From Chryseomicrobium palamuruense (GTDB lineage: Bacteria; Bacillota; Bacilli; Bacillales_A; Planococcaceae), in assembly GCF_042649045.1 (NCBI RefSeq), contig NZ_JBHSEF010000010.1, forward strand, positions 72,661-136,660: DNA of 64,000 nt, in the 5' to 3' direction. The notes beneath the pieces are model-generated. The model had not been told where the DNA came from. It worked only from the letters and a program-made list of their open reading frames with translations, and made no database searches. A program made the position numbers and the translations under genes. This document shows, one piece after another, positions 36,636 through 45,617 of this stretch; position 1 is the stretch's first letter, and every line of letters begins with the position of its first letter.

Positions 36636-38096
36636 ATGAATCAATTTATCGAAATAACCAATCAGTTCATTAATGGACAATGGAAAAAGGGAACGGCCAA
36701 CAAGACCGCAGAAATCCAAAATCCATACAATAATGAAGTGCTTAAAGTAGTAACCATTGCTAGTAAAGAAGATGTGAATGATGCGTATGTTGCTGCTCAA
36801 AAAGCTCAAAAAGTATGGGCAAATGTATCACCTGAAGAAAAAAAGAAAGTTTTATTGAAAGCTGCACAATACCTTCAAGATCACGAAGATGAAATCTTGG
36901 AAGTACTCGTGAAAGATTCAGGGAGTTCGGTTTTTAAATCTAAATTTGAAATACACGCGAGTGTTGAGGCGTTAAAGGAAGCTGCAGACTATCCTAAACA
37001 AACAAATACAGTCACAACACCTTCTGCTATCCCAGACAAAGTTAACCATATCATTCGTAAACCGATAGGTGTAGTCACCTCCATTAGTCCATTTAACTTT
37101 CCATTATTTTTATCCATCAGAACCATTGCACCCGCTATTGCCACAGGGAATGCAGTTGTGCATAAACCAGATTTGCAAACATCTATCTCTGGAGGAGTTA
37201 TCTTTGCAAAAATGTTTGAAGAAGCAGGCTTACCTCCGGGTGCATTTAACTTGATTGTTACAGATGTTACTGAACTTGGCGATTACTTAATCGAACATCC
37301 GATACCTAAGTTAATTTCCTTTACAGGTTCAACAGCTGTTGGAAAGCATATCGGGAAGATTGCAGGAGAAAGCTTAAAAAGGGTTGCTTTAGAATTAGGG
37401 GGAAATAGCCCATTCTTAGTGCTTGAAGATGCAAATGTTGACGAAGCTGTTGATGCTGCCTTATTCGGGAAATTTTTACACTCTGGTCAAATTTGTATGA
37501 TTGTAAATCGTATGTTGGTGCATCGTGCAGTCTATGATGAATTTGTTGAAAAATTTGTTAGTCGAGCCACTAAGATTAAGGTGGGGAATCCAGAAGATCC
37601 TGAAATTCTTTTAGGACCTCTCATTAACGAAAGACAAATTGAAAAAGTTTTGAATATGGCGGAGATGGCTGAAAAAGAAGGAGCAAGAGTTGCGCTCAGA
37701 GGAAAGAGAGTGGGGAATACTGTAACGCCATTTGTATTCACCGATGTATCCAATGATAGTACGATCGCTCAATCCGAAATATTTGGCCCGATTGCAACAA
37801 TTATTCCTTTTGATACAGAAGAAGAAGGAATTCGCTTAGCAAATGAAACGGAATATGGACTAAGTTCAGGTATTTTTACAAAGGATTTAGAAAGAGGACT
37901 AGAAGTCGCTAAACAAATCGAAAGTGGAATGGCGCATGTAAATGACCAGCCAGTTAATGTTGAAGCCGGAATGCCTTTTGGTGGAGAAAAGGGATCAGGT
38001 GTCGGTCGATTTGGAGGCCAATGGGCATTTAATGAGTTCACAACTGTTCAGTGGGTCACTGTACAAGAAAAACCAAGACAGTTCCCGTTTGAATGA
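36636..38096 (+). CDS. NAD(P)-dependent aldehyde dehydrogenase
   Basis: 486 residues from ATG 36636 (AAGGGAG upstream). Full ALDH fold: SPFNFPLFLSIR, FTGSTAVGKHIG cofactor turn, catalytic Glu in ELGGNSPF and nucleophile Cys in SGQICM. PFGGEKGSGVGRFGG closes it. It resembles the benzaldehyde/vanillin-dehydrogenase branch in length and motif spacing, but the aldehyde is not identifiable. Single gene, no clear operon partners. Confidence 0.88.
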   Translation: MNQFIEITNQFINGQWKKGTANKTAEIQNPYNNEVLKVVTIASKEDVNDAYVAAQKAQKVWANVSPEEKKKVLLKAAQYLQDHEDEILEVLVKDSGSSVFKSKFEIHASVEALKEAADYPKQTNTVTTPSAIPDKVNHIIRKPIGVVTSISPFNFPLFLSIRTIAPAIATGNAVVHKPDLQTSISGGVIFAKMFEEAGLPPGAFNLIVTDVTELGDYLIEHPIPKLISFTGSTAVGKHIGKIAGESLKRVALELGGNSPFLVLEDANVDEAVDAALFGKFLHSGQICMIVNRMLVHRAVYDEFVEKFVSRATKIKVGNPEDPEILLGPLINERQIEKVLNMAEMAEKEGARVALRGKRVGNTVTPFVFTDVSNDSTIAQSEIFGPIATIIPFDTEEEGIRLANETEYGLSSGIFTKDLERGLEVAKQIESGMAHVNDQPVNVEAGMPFGGEKGSGVGRFGGQWAFNEFTTVQWVTVQEKPRQFPFE

Positions 38097-38314
38097 GGAT
38101 AAGTAATTGAGTTGGCATCTGAAATGTATTTAGAGATGGTCCCATAGTGACTTTCAATAACGCTCTCGTTGTAAATAAAAAGTGATGAGGATACTGATAA
38201 TACCGGTAAGCGATAGATTTCAGTGTCAACTTCATTCGTATTAGAAAAGGCTATCCAAGTAGATGATTGTGTAATCTGTCATCTCGCTTGCCATAGCCAT
38301 TTTTTAGTTGTGTC
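38097..38314. other. Gap after the aldehyde dehydrogenase
   Basis: No intact gene. A short plus-strand frame reads ..ELASEMYLEMVP then stop (about 38107-38145), resembling ..LASEMYRDYV.. at 44850; probably debris of a related gene. Confidence 0.3.
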
Positions 38315-38545
38315 TTACTTCATATTGACAAGGGTATGTCCTTGTATGATCTTAACAACCTCTACGCCAAACTCTTCCACTTTCTGTTTACCGATTCCAT
38401 CAATTTTCAATAATTCTTCTAGCGTCTGAGGTTTCTCTTTGACCAGTTGTTCTAACGTTTGATTCTTAAAAATATGATAGGCTTTACGATTTGTTTGTTT
38501 AGTAAGGTGAAGTCGAAGAATATGAGAATGGAGAGACTATTTGTT
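38315..38545 (-). pseudogene. C-terminal remnant with HRDC domain (RecQ-type helicase tail)
   Basis: Minus-strand reading from about 38540 to the stop at 38317-38315 gives ..KAYHIFKNQTLEQLVKEKP then TLEELLKIDGIGKQKVEEFG.., a clear HRDC domain such as ends RecQ helicases. It has no start and stops upstream in the same frame, so it is a fragment of a gene otherwise deleted. Confidence 0.7.
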
Positions 38546-38610
38546 CTAGTTTCGCCTGTTATAATGAGAAAGATAATGAACAGGGAATACATGAGAAAGC
38601 AGGGATCTCC

Positions 38611-38769
38611 ATGAAACTATACACACTCGGCGAACTACTCGTCGATTTTACACCGGTGGAGGTGGGAAATCACTCGGTGCCGGTCTATGAACAGAACCCA
38701 GGCGGTATTCCTGCGCTTCCGAAGAGAGAAACCATTGATGAGATGGTGACGAAGCATTCGGGAATATAA
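38611..38769 (+). pseudogene. Fructokinase (PfkB family) with a large internal deletion
   Basis: The 52-codon frame starts like a complete fructokinase (MKLYTLGELLVDFTP..VPVYEQNPGG) and ends like a fructokinase C-terminus (IPALPKRETIDEM..). About 250 central residues are missing, including the catalytic GAGD region. The join lies at GG-x-PA, a motif that occurs near both ends of such genes, so recombination between short repeats is a plausible cause. Confidence 0.65.
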
Positions 38770-39016
38770 GGCCGATTGATTTCGTTACTTCCTTAGAATG
38801 GTTCATACGAGGAAGGTACGTCATGTATGGTTGGTTGTTGTAAGAAGTTTCGCAGTAAAGGGAATAAGATGAACGATCCCCCTTCTCCTCGCGAGTAAGG
38901 GGGTTCTGTTTTAAGAACACCTGAAATTAAATAGCCGGCATACTGTAATAAAAAGTTACGACTGCAACAGCCAATACAAAGCCACTACCAATTACGAGGT
39001 AGTGGCTATTACTACA
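38770..39016. other. Terminator-rich gap
   Basis: Contains CCCCCTT..AAGGGGG with tail TTCTGTTTT (38878-38912) and a perfect AGCCACTACC/GGTAGTGGCT hairpin (about 38979-39006). No gene is seen. Confidence 0.5.
38878..38912 (+). terminator. Terminator after the fructokinase remnant
   Basis: CCCCCTT and AAGGGGG flank a CTC..GAG inner stem; TTCTGTTTT follows. It was probably the terminator of the once-intact kinase gene. Confidence 0.55.
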
Positions 39017-39046
39017 TAAAAACCCAGTACCACACGTGGCACTGGG
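39017..39046 (-). terminator. Terminator of the tct operon
   Basis: CCCAGT-CCAC-GTGG-ACTGGG hairpin; on the minus strand TTTTTATG follows. It lies 8 bases after the tctA stop. Confidence 0.7.
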
Positions 39047-39053
39047 ATAAAGT

Positions 39054-40580
39054 TTACGCTTCCTCACTGACAATGACATTCTTCCCACGAAGGCGCAGAA
39101 GAAGGGGAACGATTAGCCACAGCAAGGTGATGATTAAGAACGTTAATGAGAGTGGGTTCGTTAAGAAGATGCTGAACTCACCATTTGAAATTGTTAAGGC
39201 ACGGCGCATGTTATTTTCAATCATTGGACCAAGTACAAGAGCGAGAACGAGTGGTGCTAGTGGATAATCATGCTTCGCCAGCAAGTAACCGAATACCCCA
39301 CATGCAAGAAGTAAGAACAAATCAAACGTCGTATATTGCACTGCATATACACCGAAGATCGAGATAGCAATAATAATCGGAAGCAAATACTTTTTCGGTG
39401 TTTCGATAATTTTCGCAAACACTCGCACGAGCGGCATGTTCAAGATGAGGAGCATCAAGTTCCCTAAAAACATACTGGCAATCAAGCCCCACGCCACTTG
39501 TGGGTGTTCTTCAAATAAAAGTGGGCCTGGCTGAATGTTGTACATAATGAAGGCCCCCATCAATATTGCTGTCGTCCCTGAACCCGGAATTCCAAGTGTC
39601 AGGAGGGGAATCATCGCACCGCCAGACGCTGCGTTGTTGGCAGACTCTGGTCCGGCAACCCCGGCAATATTTCCTTTCCCGAAAGAGTCTGGATTTTTAC
39701 TGATTTTCTTCTCCATGATATACGAGAAGAATGACGCAAGTGTGGCACCGGCACCCGGTAGCACACCTAGGAAGAAACCGAGAAGCGAAGAGCGACCGAT
39801 TGGCGCAGCACTTTGTTTCAAATCTTCTTTCGTTGGCATGACTTTCGTGATCTTTGCAACAGGCTCATCGTGCGTCTCTTTTTCAAAGATTGTCTTAAAC
39901 ACTTCCCCAAGAGCAAAGAGTCCAACGGCAATCGTCAAGAACTCGATTCCGCTAAATAGAATGGGGGAGTCGTACGTGAAGCGGGCGATACCTGAAACGG
40001 CATCAATGCCGATGGTGCCGAGCATTAACCCGACGACCGTCATGATGAGTGCTTTCGTAATCGATTTTCCGGCAAGACCACTGACAGCTGCAAGTCCAAG
40101 AAGCATTAATGAGAAATAGTCGGCTGGACCGAAGTCAATAGCAATCCTCGATAAAGGTTGGGCAAGTAGAACCAGACCAATTAAAGAGACGATTCCAGCC
40201 ACAAAGGACCCGATTGCCGCAATCGCAAGCGCTGCCCCTGCACGACCTTGCCGCGCCATCTGGTAGCCGTCTAGCGTCGTCACAACAGAAGACGATTCAC
40301 CTGGTGTGTTCAGCAGGATGGATGTCGTCGACCCACCGTACATGGCACCGTAGTAAACGCCTGCGAGCAAGATAATGGAACTCGTGGCGGCCATCTCGAC
40401 AGGAAGTCCGGACGTGAGGGTAGCTGTGATGGGAATGAGTAAAGCGACGCCACTCATTGGGCCGATTCCCGGTAGAACGCCTACCGCTGTACCGATGATG
40501 ACCCCGACTAGCGCAAATAAGATGTTGTGCCACTGGAATGCGACAAGAAAGCCGTTAAATAGATAATCAATTGTGCTCAT
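39054..40580 (-). CDS. tctA: Tripartite tricarboxylate transporter large permease (TctA)
   Basis: 508 residues, about 12 helices. GVLPGIGPMSGVALLIP at the N-terminus, YYGAMYGGSTTSILLNTPGE and GVLPGAGATLASF are the repeated TctA signatures. Works with TctB and the TctC receptor to import citrate or a related carboxylate using a cation gradient. Starts 12 bases after tctB. Confidence 0.93.
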   Translation of the reverse strand: MSTIDYLFNGFLVAFQWHNILFALVGVIIGTAVGVLPGIGPMSGVALLIPITATLTSGLPVEMAATSSIILLAGVYYGAMYGGSTTSILLNTPGESSSVVTTLDGYQMARQGRAGAALAIAAIGSFVAGIVSLIGLVLLAQPLSRIAIDFGPADYFSLMLLGLAAVSGLAGKSITKALIMTVVGLMLGTIGIDAVSGIARFTYDSPILFSGIEFLTIAVGLFALGEVFKTIFEKETHDEPVAKITKVMPTKEDLKQSAAPIGRSSLLGFFLGVLPGAGATLASFFSYIMEKKISKNPDSFGKGNIAGVAGPESANNAASGGAMIPLLTLGIPGSGTTAILMGAFIMYNIQPGPLLFEEHPQVAWGLIASMFLGNLMLLILNMPLVRVFAKIIETPKKYLLPIIIAISIFGVYAVQYTTFDLFLLLACGVFGYLLAKHDYPLAPLVLALVLGPMIENNMRRALTISNGEFSIFLTNPLSLTFLIITLLWLIVPLLLRLRGKNVIVSEEA

Positions 40581-40592
40581 TGTGTCACCCTC

Positions 40593-41051
40593 CTATATAG
40601 GGAAGCCCGGAAGAGAGCCACCTAAAATATATACGAATCCGAAATAAATTACGCCTGAAAAAGCAGCGGCAATGATAAGCGATGACAACCACTTTCCACG
40701 TTCAAGTGTTTGAAATGTGACAAACAAAAAGGCAAACGTCGTAATCAAATAACCAAGTGGTTCAAGGAGGACCACATATGTAATTGCAGCGCCTAGAATA
40801 ATGAAGAATCGTTTGTACTGCGGTGAGGAAAGGGATTCTTCTGAAGCCTTGGCTTCCGCTTTCTTTTTAAAGCTTTCGATGATGAGGAGAATACTGAGGG
40901 CAATCAACGCGATTCCAAGGCCCATCGGGAAAATTTTTGGTCCAACAGATGACCCGTATGCGCTGTCGGAGATTTTTAAGGCTTCTGTGAAAAACAGAAC
41001 GCCGATGATGAAAAATAAGAGGCTCGCTATTTTATCAAAGCGTGCTGTCAT
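40593..41051 (-). CDS. tctB: Tripartite tricarboxylate transporter small permease (TctB)
   Basis: 152 residues with four membrane helices; FFIIGVLFFTEALKI at the start and the late LGYLITTFAFLFVTFQ stretch fit TctB. Lies between tctC and tctA, all minus strand. Confidence 0.88.
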   Translation of the reverse strand: MTARFDKIASLLFFIIGVLFFTEALKISDSAYGSSVGPKIFPMGLGIALIALSILLIIESFKKKAEAKASEESLSSPQYKRFFIILGAAITYVVLLEPLGYLITTFAFLFVTFQTLERGKWLSSLIIAAAFSGVIYFGFVYILGGSLPGFPI

Positions 41052-41107
41052 CGCTGTTCACCTTCCTAAATAGAGATGTGCGAGCAAGGGCTGCCCGCAC
41101 ACATTCT

Positions 41108-42133
41108 TTATTTTTGCATATCTAATGCGGTTAAGATTTCAGTAATTACTTGCTCTTGTTCTTCAAGGAATGTTGTGAAGTCGTCGCCTACGCGGTATTC
41201 ATCCGCCCAACCGTTTCGCTCCAGTTCCGCTTGCCATTCGTCCGTCTTCACCATTTCGTCCAGTTTTTCCGTCCAGTACGCTTTTGCTGTATCAGACATG
41301 TCCTTTGGTCCGAAGAGGCCGCGCCAGATCGTGAACTCTGCGTCAATGCCGAGGTCATAAAGTGTTGGAACGTCTTCAAGTCCTTCAAGGTCGATTTTCT
41401 CAGGAGACGTCACAGCTAACACGCGCACGTCACCACTCTTTACATAGGAAGTCACTGTGGATACGTCAGTACCGATGGCATCCGCGTTCGAACCAAGAAG
41501 GGCAGCCATCGCTTCACCACCTCCATCATACGAAACGTACTTTGCTGTTTTTGGGTCGATGCCGTACTCATATGCAGGCATGATGGTCAGCAAATGGTCC
41601 ATTGATCCTGGTGCCGATCCACCGGCAAGAGTGATGGACGTTGGATCCTCTTTGATTGCATCCAGTAAGTCTGTCAATGTTTCAAATTCAGAATCCGCTT
41701 TTACAACGATGGCACCAAAGTCTTTCGTTAGCTGCGCAAGTGGTGTTGTATCCTTGTATCCGTAAGGGCTATTTCCTTCTGCTTTTAAGTTATTGATCAG
41801 GATCGGTGGTGACTTGACCATCAACATGTGATCATTGCTTGCTTCTTTCGTTGCGTACGTAGCCATAAAGACGGCACCCCCACCGCCCGGTTGGTTCTCA
41901 ACTGTAATGGCTTTGTCCACCAGTTTCGTTTCGCTCATCACTTTGCTGATGGCACGCGCTGTTAAATCCCATCCACCGCCAGCTCCGGACGGTGCTACAA
42001 TCGTCAAGTTGTTCTTTGGATACACTGCTGCTTCTTTTCCAGATGCTGCATTATCCCCAGCCGAACACGCAGCCAAGCTAAGAAATAGAGCAGCCGATGC
42101 GGCAAGTGCCGTCAATTTTTTTCCAACCTTCAT
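41108..42133 (-). CDS. tctC: Tripartite tricarboxylate transporter receptor (TctC/Bug family lipoprotein)
   Basis: 341 residues. Lipobox LAAC sets Cys23 as anchor. Bug-family features: NLTIVAPSGAGGGWDLTARAI, ENQPGGGGAVFMATYA and the GSAPGSMDHLLT ligand loop. The substrate is a carboxylate such as citrate or tartrate. GGGGGAACTC precedes the ATG. A cre-like box lies 20 bases upstream. Confidence 0.92.
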   Translation of the reverse strand: MKVGKKLTALAASAALFLSLAACSAGDNAASGKEAAVYPKNNLTIVAPSGAGGGWDLTARAISKVMSETKLVDKAITVENQPGGGGAVFMATYATKEASNDHMLMVKSPPILINNLKAEGNSPYGYKDTTPLAQLTKDFGAIVVKADSEFETLTDLLDAIKEDPTSITLAGGSAPGSMDHLLTIMPAYEYGIDPKTAKYVSYDGGGEAMAALLGSNADAIGTDVSTVTSYVKSGDVRVLAVTSPEKIDLEGLEDVPTLYDLGIDAEFTIWRGLFGPKDMSDTAKAYWTEKLDEMVKTDEWQAELERNGWADEYRVGDDFTTFLEEQEQVITEILTALDMQK

Positions 42134-42151
42134 GTGAGTTCCCCCTTTTTA

Positions 42152-42167
42152 GTAAAGCGCTTTCATT
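42152..42167 (-). promoter_or_regulatory. cre-like (CcpA) box upstream of tctC
   Basis: A 10-bp palindrome AAAGCGCTTT inside ATGAAAGCGCTTTACT (minus strand), matching the cre core with two mismatches at the right end. Its position just before the tctC ribosome site suits repression by preferred sugars. Confidence 0.55.
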
Positions 42168-42169
42168 TG

Positions 42170-42266
42170 CTTTCGCTAAGAGTAAATCAATTTCAGAAAA
42201 TTGCATACATTACATACATATTTTCCTTTTTCTACATTATGTGCATTTTGTTCAATTGTGTGCACG
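42170..42266 (-). promoter_or_regulatory. Repeat-rich tct control region
   Basis: Holds CATACATTACATACAT-type repeats (about 42203-42222) and two direct copies of TTRTGTGCA 19 bases apart (42237-42262). Direct repeats of this kind are where CitB/DcuR-type response regulators bind; the regulator gene is next door. Confidence 0.4.
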
Positions 42267-42267
42267 A

Positions 42268-42300
42268 AAAAATCCTTCCGCTCACATCGTGAGGGAAGGG
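42268..42300 (-). terminator. Terminator of the two-component operon
   Basis: On the minus strand CCTTCC-CTCAC-GAT-GTGAG-GGAAGG then ATTTTTT; directly after the response-regulator stop. Confidence 0.8.
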
Positions 42301-42305
42301 TGCAA

Positions 42306-42983
42306 TCATTTTAAAAAGTAGCGTCGTTCCGGACGACCAACAGTCCCGTAAACTTGTTCAACTGTCAGCGTCTGTTCGGCTACTAGATGTTCTAAATAAC
42401 GTCTGGCAGTAGACCGACTCATGCCGAGTTGATTGCCAAGAAATTCAGCAGTGATACCGTCCGGGTGCTCGGTGATTACTTTCGAGACTTTTTCGCGTGT
42501 CAGTCGGTCGATACCTTTTGGAGCGTGTGTTTGTTCCGTAGTAGCTGTTTGTTTGAAAAGTTGACGAATTTGTTCTTCGGTGAGTTCTGTCGACGAACTG
42601 AACAATTCCTGCTTGCGTCTGTATGACGTCAAGCACTCTGTAAACATCTGCATCGTTAATGGCTTAAGTAAATAATCTTCAATTCCGGAAGCGTAGGCTT
42701 TCCTTACGATATCGACTTCTGTAGCTGCTGTTATCAAGATGATGTCCGTCTGCGGATGTGTCCGTTTCACGTACTCTACAAAATTCGTCCCAAGGTCATC
42801 CGGAAGATACACGTCAACGAGGACCAGTTTCGGTTCCAGTTCTTCCATCCATAGCTTTGCTTCCGCCACGGTATGGGCGATGCCAACCGCTACAAAGCCG
42901 TCTACTGCAGCCACAAATTTCTCGTGAATTCGCGCTATGCGCGGGTCGTCTTCTACGATGAGGACTTCAATTTCTGGTGCCAT
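42306..42983 (-). CDS. Response regulator, CitB/DcuR/DctR type
   Basis: 225 residues from ATG 42983 (AAGGAGGGAC upstream). Receiver domain with acidic pair EDD and phospho-acceptor Asp57 in LVDVYLPD; Lys in LKPLT. The C-terminal HTH (..LGNQLGMSRSTARRYLEHL) is the CitB-type. It overlaps the kinase gene by 17 bases and probably activates tctCBA, which lies immediately downstream on the same strand. Confidence 0.9.
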   Translation of the reverse strand: MAPEIEVLIVEDDPRIARIHEKFVAAVDGFVAVGIAHTVAEAKLWMEELEPKLVLVDVYLPDDLGTNFVEYVKRTHPQTDIILITAATEVDIVRKAYASGIEDYLLKPLTMQMFTECLTSYRRKQELFSSSTELTEEQIRQLFKQTATTEQTHAPKGIDRLTREKVSKVITEHPDGITAEFLGNQLGMSRSTARRYLEHLVAEQTLTVEQVYGTVGRPERRYFLK

Positions 42984-44568
42984 TTTGTCCCTCCTTCGGT
43001 AAAGCAATAACAAACAACGCGCCGCCTAAGTCACCTGTTTCAACAGACACGTGGGCCCCGAGCGCTTTCGCGTTTTCCTGCACAATCGCCAGTCCGTATC
43101 CGCGTAAAGCAGCGTCTTTTGTGGACTGTTTTCCTTTAAATAAATTTGGTAAGAGTTCAGGTGCGAGACCTGGACCGGAATCTTCGATTTCAAACAAGAT
43201 CTCGTTGGCTGATTCCTGCACGTAAAAGCGCACAATCCGTTCACCAACTGGATTTTCTTCCACCGCTTCAAACGCATTGACGACAAGGTTCCCGAGCAGG
43301 GATATCAACAAGTGCTTCTCCACAGTCTTTGGAAGCGTGGAGCATTGGCTGTCTTGGTCAAGTGCCAGTTCAATCTTCAGCTCGCGCGCCCGGTTGTAAA
43401 AGCCGATGACCATGGCGCTGATATACGTATCTTCAATGTGGCGCGACACAAACGCAATGAGTGCAGCGTTTTCTGTTTGCTGTTGATGGATCAGGTCGAC
43501 CACTTCTTCGTATTCCTGAAGCTGCAGAAGACCAGAAATCATATACAAAAAGTTTTGGTGTTCGTGCGTCTGAGCGCGCAGTGATTCCGTATAGCGCTTC
43601 GTCTGCGCCAGTTCCTCCGCAATCGTATCGATATCTTCGATTTTCCGGAAGCTAGCAATAACACCTATCACGCGGCCGTTACGGTGAATCGGAATGCGGT
43701 TGACGAGCGTTTCGTTGCCACCTAGCATCATCATTTTGTCGAGCTCGGCTTCGCCGGTCTCTATAATGTCAAGGAGACGCGTATTGGGAATCACGTCCTG
43801 CACGGGTAGTCCTTGAATCGTATCGCGTTCCGGGAAGAATGCGTCCGCTGCAGGGTTGCTCAGGGCAATCCGTCCCTCCATATCGACTACTAAGATGGCT
43901 TCGCGGATTGAAGAGAGCAATGCGTTTCGCTGGGTAAGAAGAGATGCGATCTCTTCCGGTTCATAATCAAGTAATTGACCTTTAATGCGGCGAGTAAGGA
44001 ATTGTGATAATAACGCCGACACAATCATTGCAATAATAAAGATGATAATTAAATATTTGGCATAGTCGAGGTTGATTAGGAAAATGGTATCAAGCAAATA
44101 CCCGACCGAGACAACACCGATAATATTGCCGTCTTCATCAATTACCGGAGCTTTCCCGCGAATGGCTTTCCCGAGCGTACCGGTCGCTTGCGAGATGTAC
44201 GATTCACCGCCCTGAAGCGCCCGCTCATTGTCATCTCCAACCATCCGTTCGCCGATTCTCTCTGACACAGGGTGGGCGTAGCGTATCGAGTTTTCATCTC
44301 CAATGACGACATACTCCGCTTCGACTTCTTGCTGGATGTTGAGAGCCAATTGTTGAATTTCTGGTGTGGATGCATCTAGTTTCAGCGCCTTGATCACAAC
44401 CGGGTGTTGTGCAGTAGTTTCCGCTATATTTAGTGCGCGCTCGCCGATTTCCTGCCGAACGCTATGCGCCATGACAAAGTACGACGCCGTAATGACCAGG
44501 ACGAGAACGGTCATGGTCAGCGCGAGCATATATTTCATGATTCGGTATTGGAGACTAGCTCGCTTCAT
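42967..44568 (-). CDS. Sensor histidine kinase, CitA/DcuS type
   Basis: 533 residues. Two membrane helices (about 14-33 and 170-190) bracket an extracytoplasmic sensor domain typical for carboxylate sensing; a PAS domain follows (~215-310). The phospho-acceptor is His335 in RAQTHEHQN, and an HATPase domain has GNLVVNAFEAV, DSGPGLAPEL and GYGLAIV. GAGGAG precedes the ATG. Likely senses external citrate or another tricarboxylate and phosphorylates the coupled regulator. Confidence 0.92.
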   Translation of the reverse strand: MKRASLQYRIMKYMLALTMTVLVLVITASYFVMAHSVRQEIGERALNIAETTAQHPVVIKALKLDASTPEIQQLALNIQQEVEAEYVVIGDENSIRYAHPVSERIGERMVGDDNERALQGGESYISQATGTLGKAIRGKAPVIDEDGNIIGVVSVGYLLDTIFLINLDYAKYLIIIFIIAMIVSALLSQFLTRRIKGQLLDYEPEEIASLLTQRNALLSSIREAILVVDMEGRIALSNPAADAFFPERDTIQGLPVQDVIPNTRLLDIIETGEAELDKMMMLGGNETLVNRIPIHRNGRVIGVIASFRKIEDIDTIAEELAQTKRYTESLRAQTHEHQNFLYMISGLLQLQEYEEVVDLIHQQQTENAALIAFVSRHIEDTYISAMVIGFYNRARELKIELALDQDSQCSTLPKTVEKHLLISLLGNLVVNAFEAVEENPVGERIVRFYVQESANEILFEIEDSGPGLAPELLPNLFKGKQSTKDAALRGYGLAIVQENAKALGAHVSVETGDLGGALFVIALPKEGQNGTRN

Positions 44569-44764
44569 GAGTGCAACTCCTCAACGTCGATTCGACAGAA
44601 TTATGTTTATTATACAAAAATGAAGAGGAGAGGGATAGGTAGGGATTCGTGGTGGATGAAGGCGAACAGTAAAATAAACAACGAGATTCGTAAAATCTCA
44701 CTAGGATTGTTGCAAACTTAAGGAATGTTGAAATACTGGGAATTGATAGAGTATTTAGAGGTAG
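44569..44764. other. Upstream region of the sensor kinase gene
   Basis: On the minus strand TTGTATAATAAAC and CATAAT offer -10-like elements for the kinase operon. No gene is seen in the rest. Confidence 0.3.
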
Positions 44765-45168
44765 GTGTATGGACTTGTAAAACCGACGGAAGAGAGAACC
44801 CTGGTTCTTGGTCTACTTTATAAAGAACAGTCCTATTATCTGGCGTCTGAAATGTATAGAGATTATGTAGTGGCCGGTGGTATGGAGAGAATGCTCACCC
44901 AAACGTTCTTTTACAGACGGTACTTCAAAAAGTTCCAATCTACATGGTGGATGATTTAACTAAATAAACGAAACTTTTAGCTAATGTTGCATATGCCTCT
45001 TCGCAGTGGGAATTAAATGGGTATTCCCCAAAATAACTTTTCAAACTTATTCACTACTCAACTACGATTAGTGAAGAGAAACAGAATCTACCTACTAAAG
45101 CAAGGCGTAACGATCCATGTCCGTGTGGGAGTGGAAAGAAATATAAAAAGTGTTGTGGGGCGTGTTAG
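44765..45168 (+). pseudogene. Degraded gene ending in a SEC-C zinc motif
   Basis: A GTG-started 64-codon piece (44765-44959; ..LVLGLLYKEQSYYLASEMYRDY.., ..TQTFFYRRYFKKF..) is followed, in another frame after stops, by RRNDPCPCGSGKKYKKCCG ending at 45168. That last stretch is a perfect SEC-C zinc-binding motif (CPCGSGKKYKKCC). Both pieces probably come from one SEC-C domain protein that has lost its middle. Confidence 0.5.
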
Positions 45169-45175
45169 AATATGA

Positions 45176-45216
45176 AAAACCCTTTCCACCATTATTCTTT
45201 CGGTGGTAGGGGCGAT
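45176..45216 (-). terminator. Terminator of the toxin-antitoxin pair
   Basis: Minus strand: CCCCTACCACC pairs with GGTGG-AAAGGG, then TTTTTC. The stem overlaps the last toxin codons. Confidence 0.65.
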
Positions 45217-45617
45217 TTGTCTTGTAAAGAGAACTTTTTCCAACGACGTGTACTTTGAAATATTTTGCCAGATTTCTCTACTTTTTTAATAGCACTTAGT
45301 CTCTTAGAGGCAAGTTTAAATACCATATCTCTTGATCGTTTTTCGATAGCTAAAAGTTGTACAACTTTTAGGACTTCGATTCTGGTCTCCGTTATGCGGA
45401 ATATGATTCGTATACCTGCATCTCTAAGTTTTATCTCCTTACATCCTGCTAACTTCAAATCTCGTTTATTACCTAATGATTTTCCTACTTCGTCTGCTCG
45501 GTATTCTAGTTCGTCGAGTGATTTATTCACTATAGTAAGTACTGGATTTTTTAATTTGGCATATTCTTTTGCAGCATCTGGATCAAATCGTAAATCAAAC
45601 TTTGGTTCTTTTTCCAT
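45192..45617 (-). CDS. RelE/ParE-superfamily toxin with long C-terminal extension
   Basis: 141 residues. The first ~95 form a RelE-type fold: DPDAAKEYAKL, NKRDLKLAGCKEIKLRDAGIRIIFRI and the strand VLKVVQLLAIEKR; such toxins usually cleave mRNA on the ribosome. The ~45-residue lysine-rich tail is longer than in standard ~90-residue RelE toxins. Its start overlaps the antitoxin stop by one base (TAATG), so the two are coupled. Confidence 0.82.
   Translation of the reverse strand: MEKEPKFDLRFDPDAAKEYAKLKNPVLTIVNKSLDELEYRADEVGKSLGNKRDLKLAGCKEIKLRDAGIRIIFRITETRIEVLKVVQLLAIEKRSRDMVFKLASKRLSAIKKVEKSGKIFQSTRRWKKFSLQDKSPLPPKE

Noticed and set aside
39535..40119. 194-codon plus-strand frame
   Set aside because: Antisense shadow of tctA, with biased low-complexity translation and no ribosome site.
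42234..42266. Sigma-54 promoter upstream of tctC
   Set aside because: No GG-N10-GC element at proper spacing and the regulator lacks an AAA+ domain.
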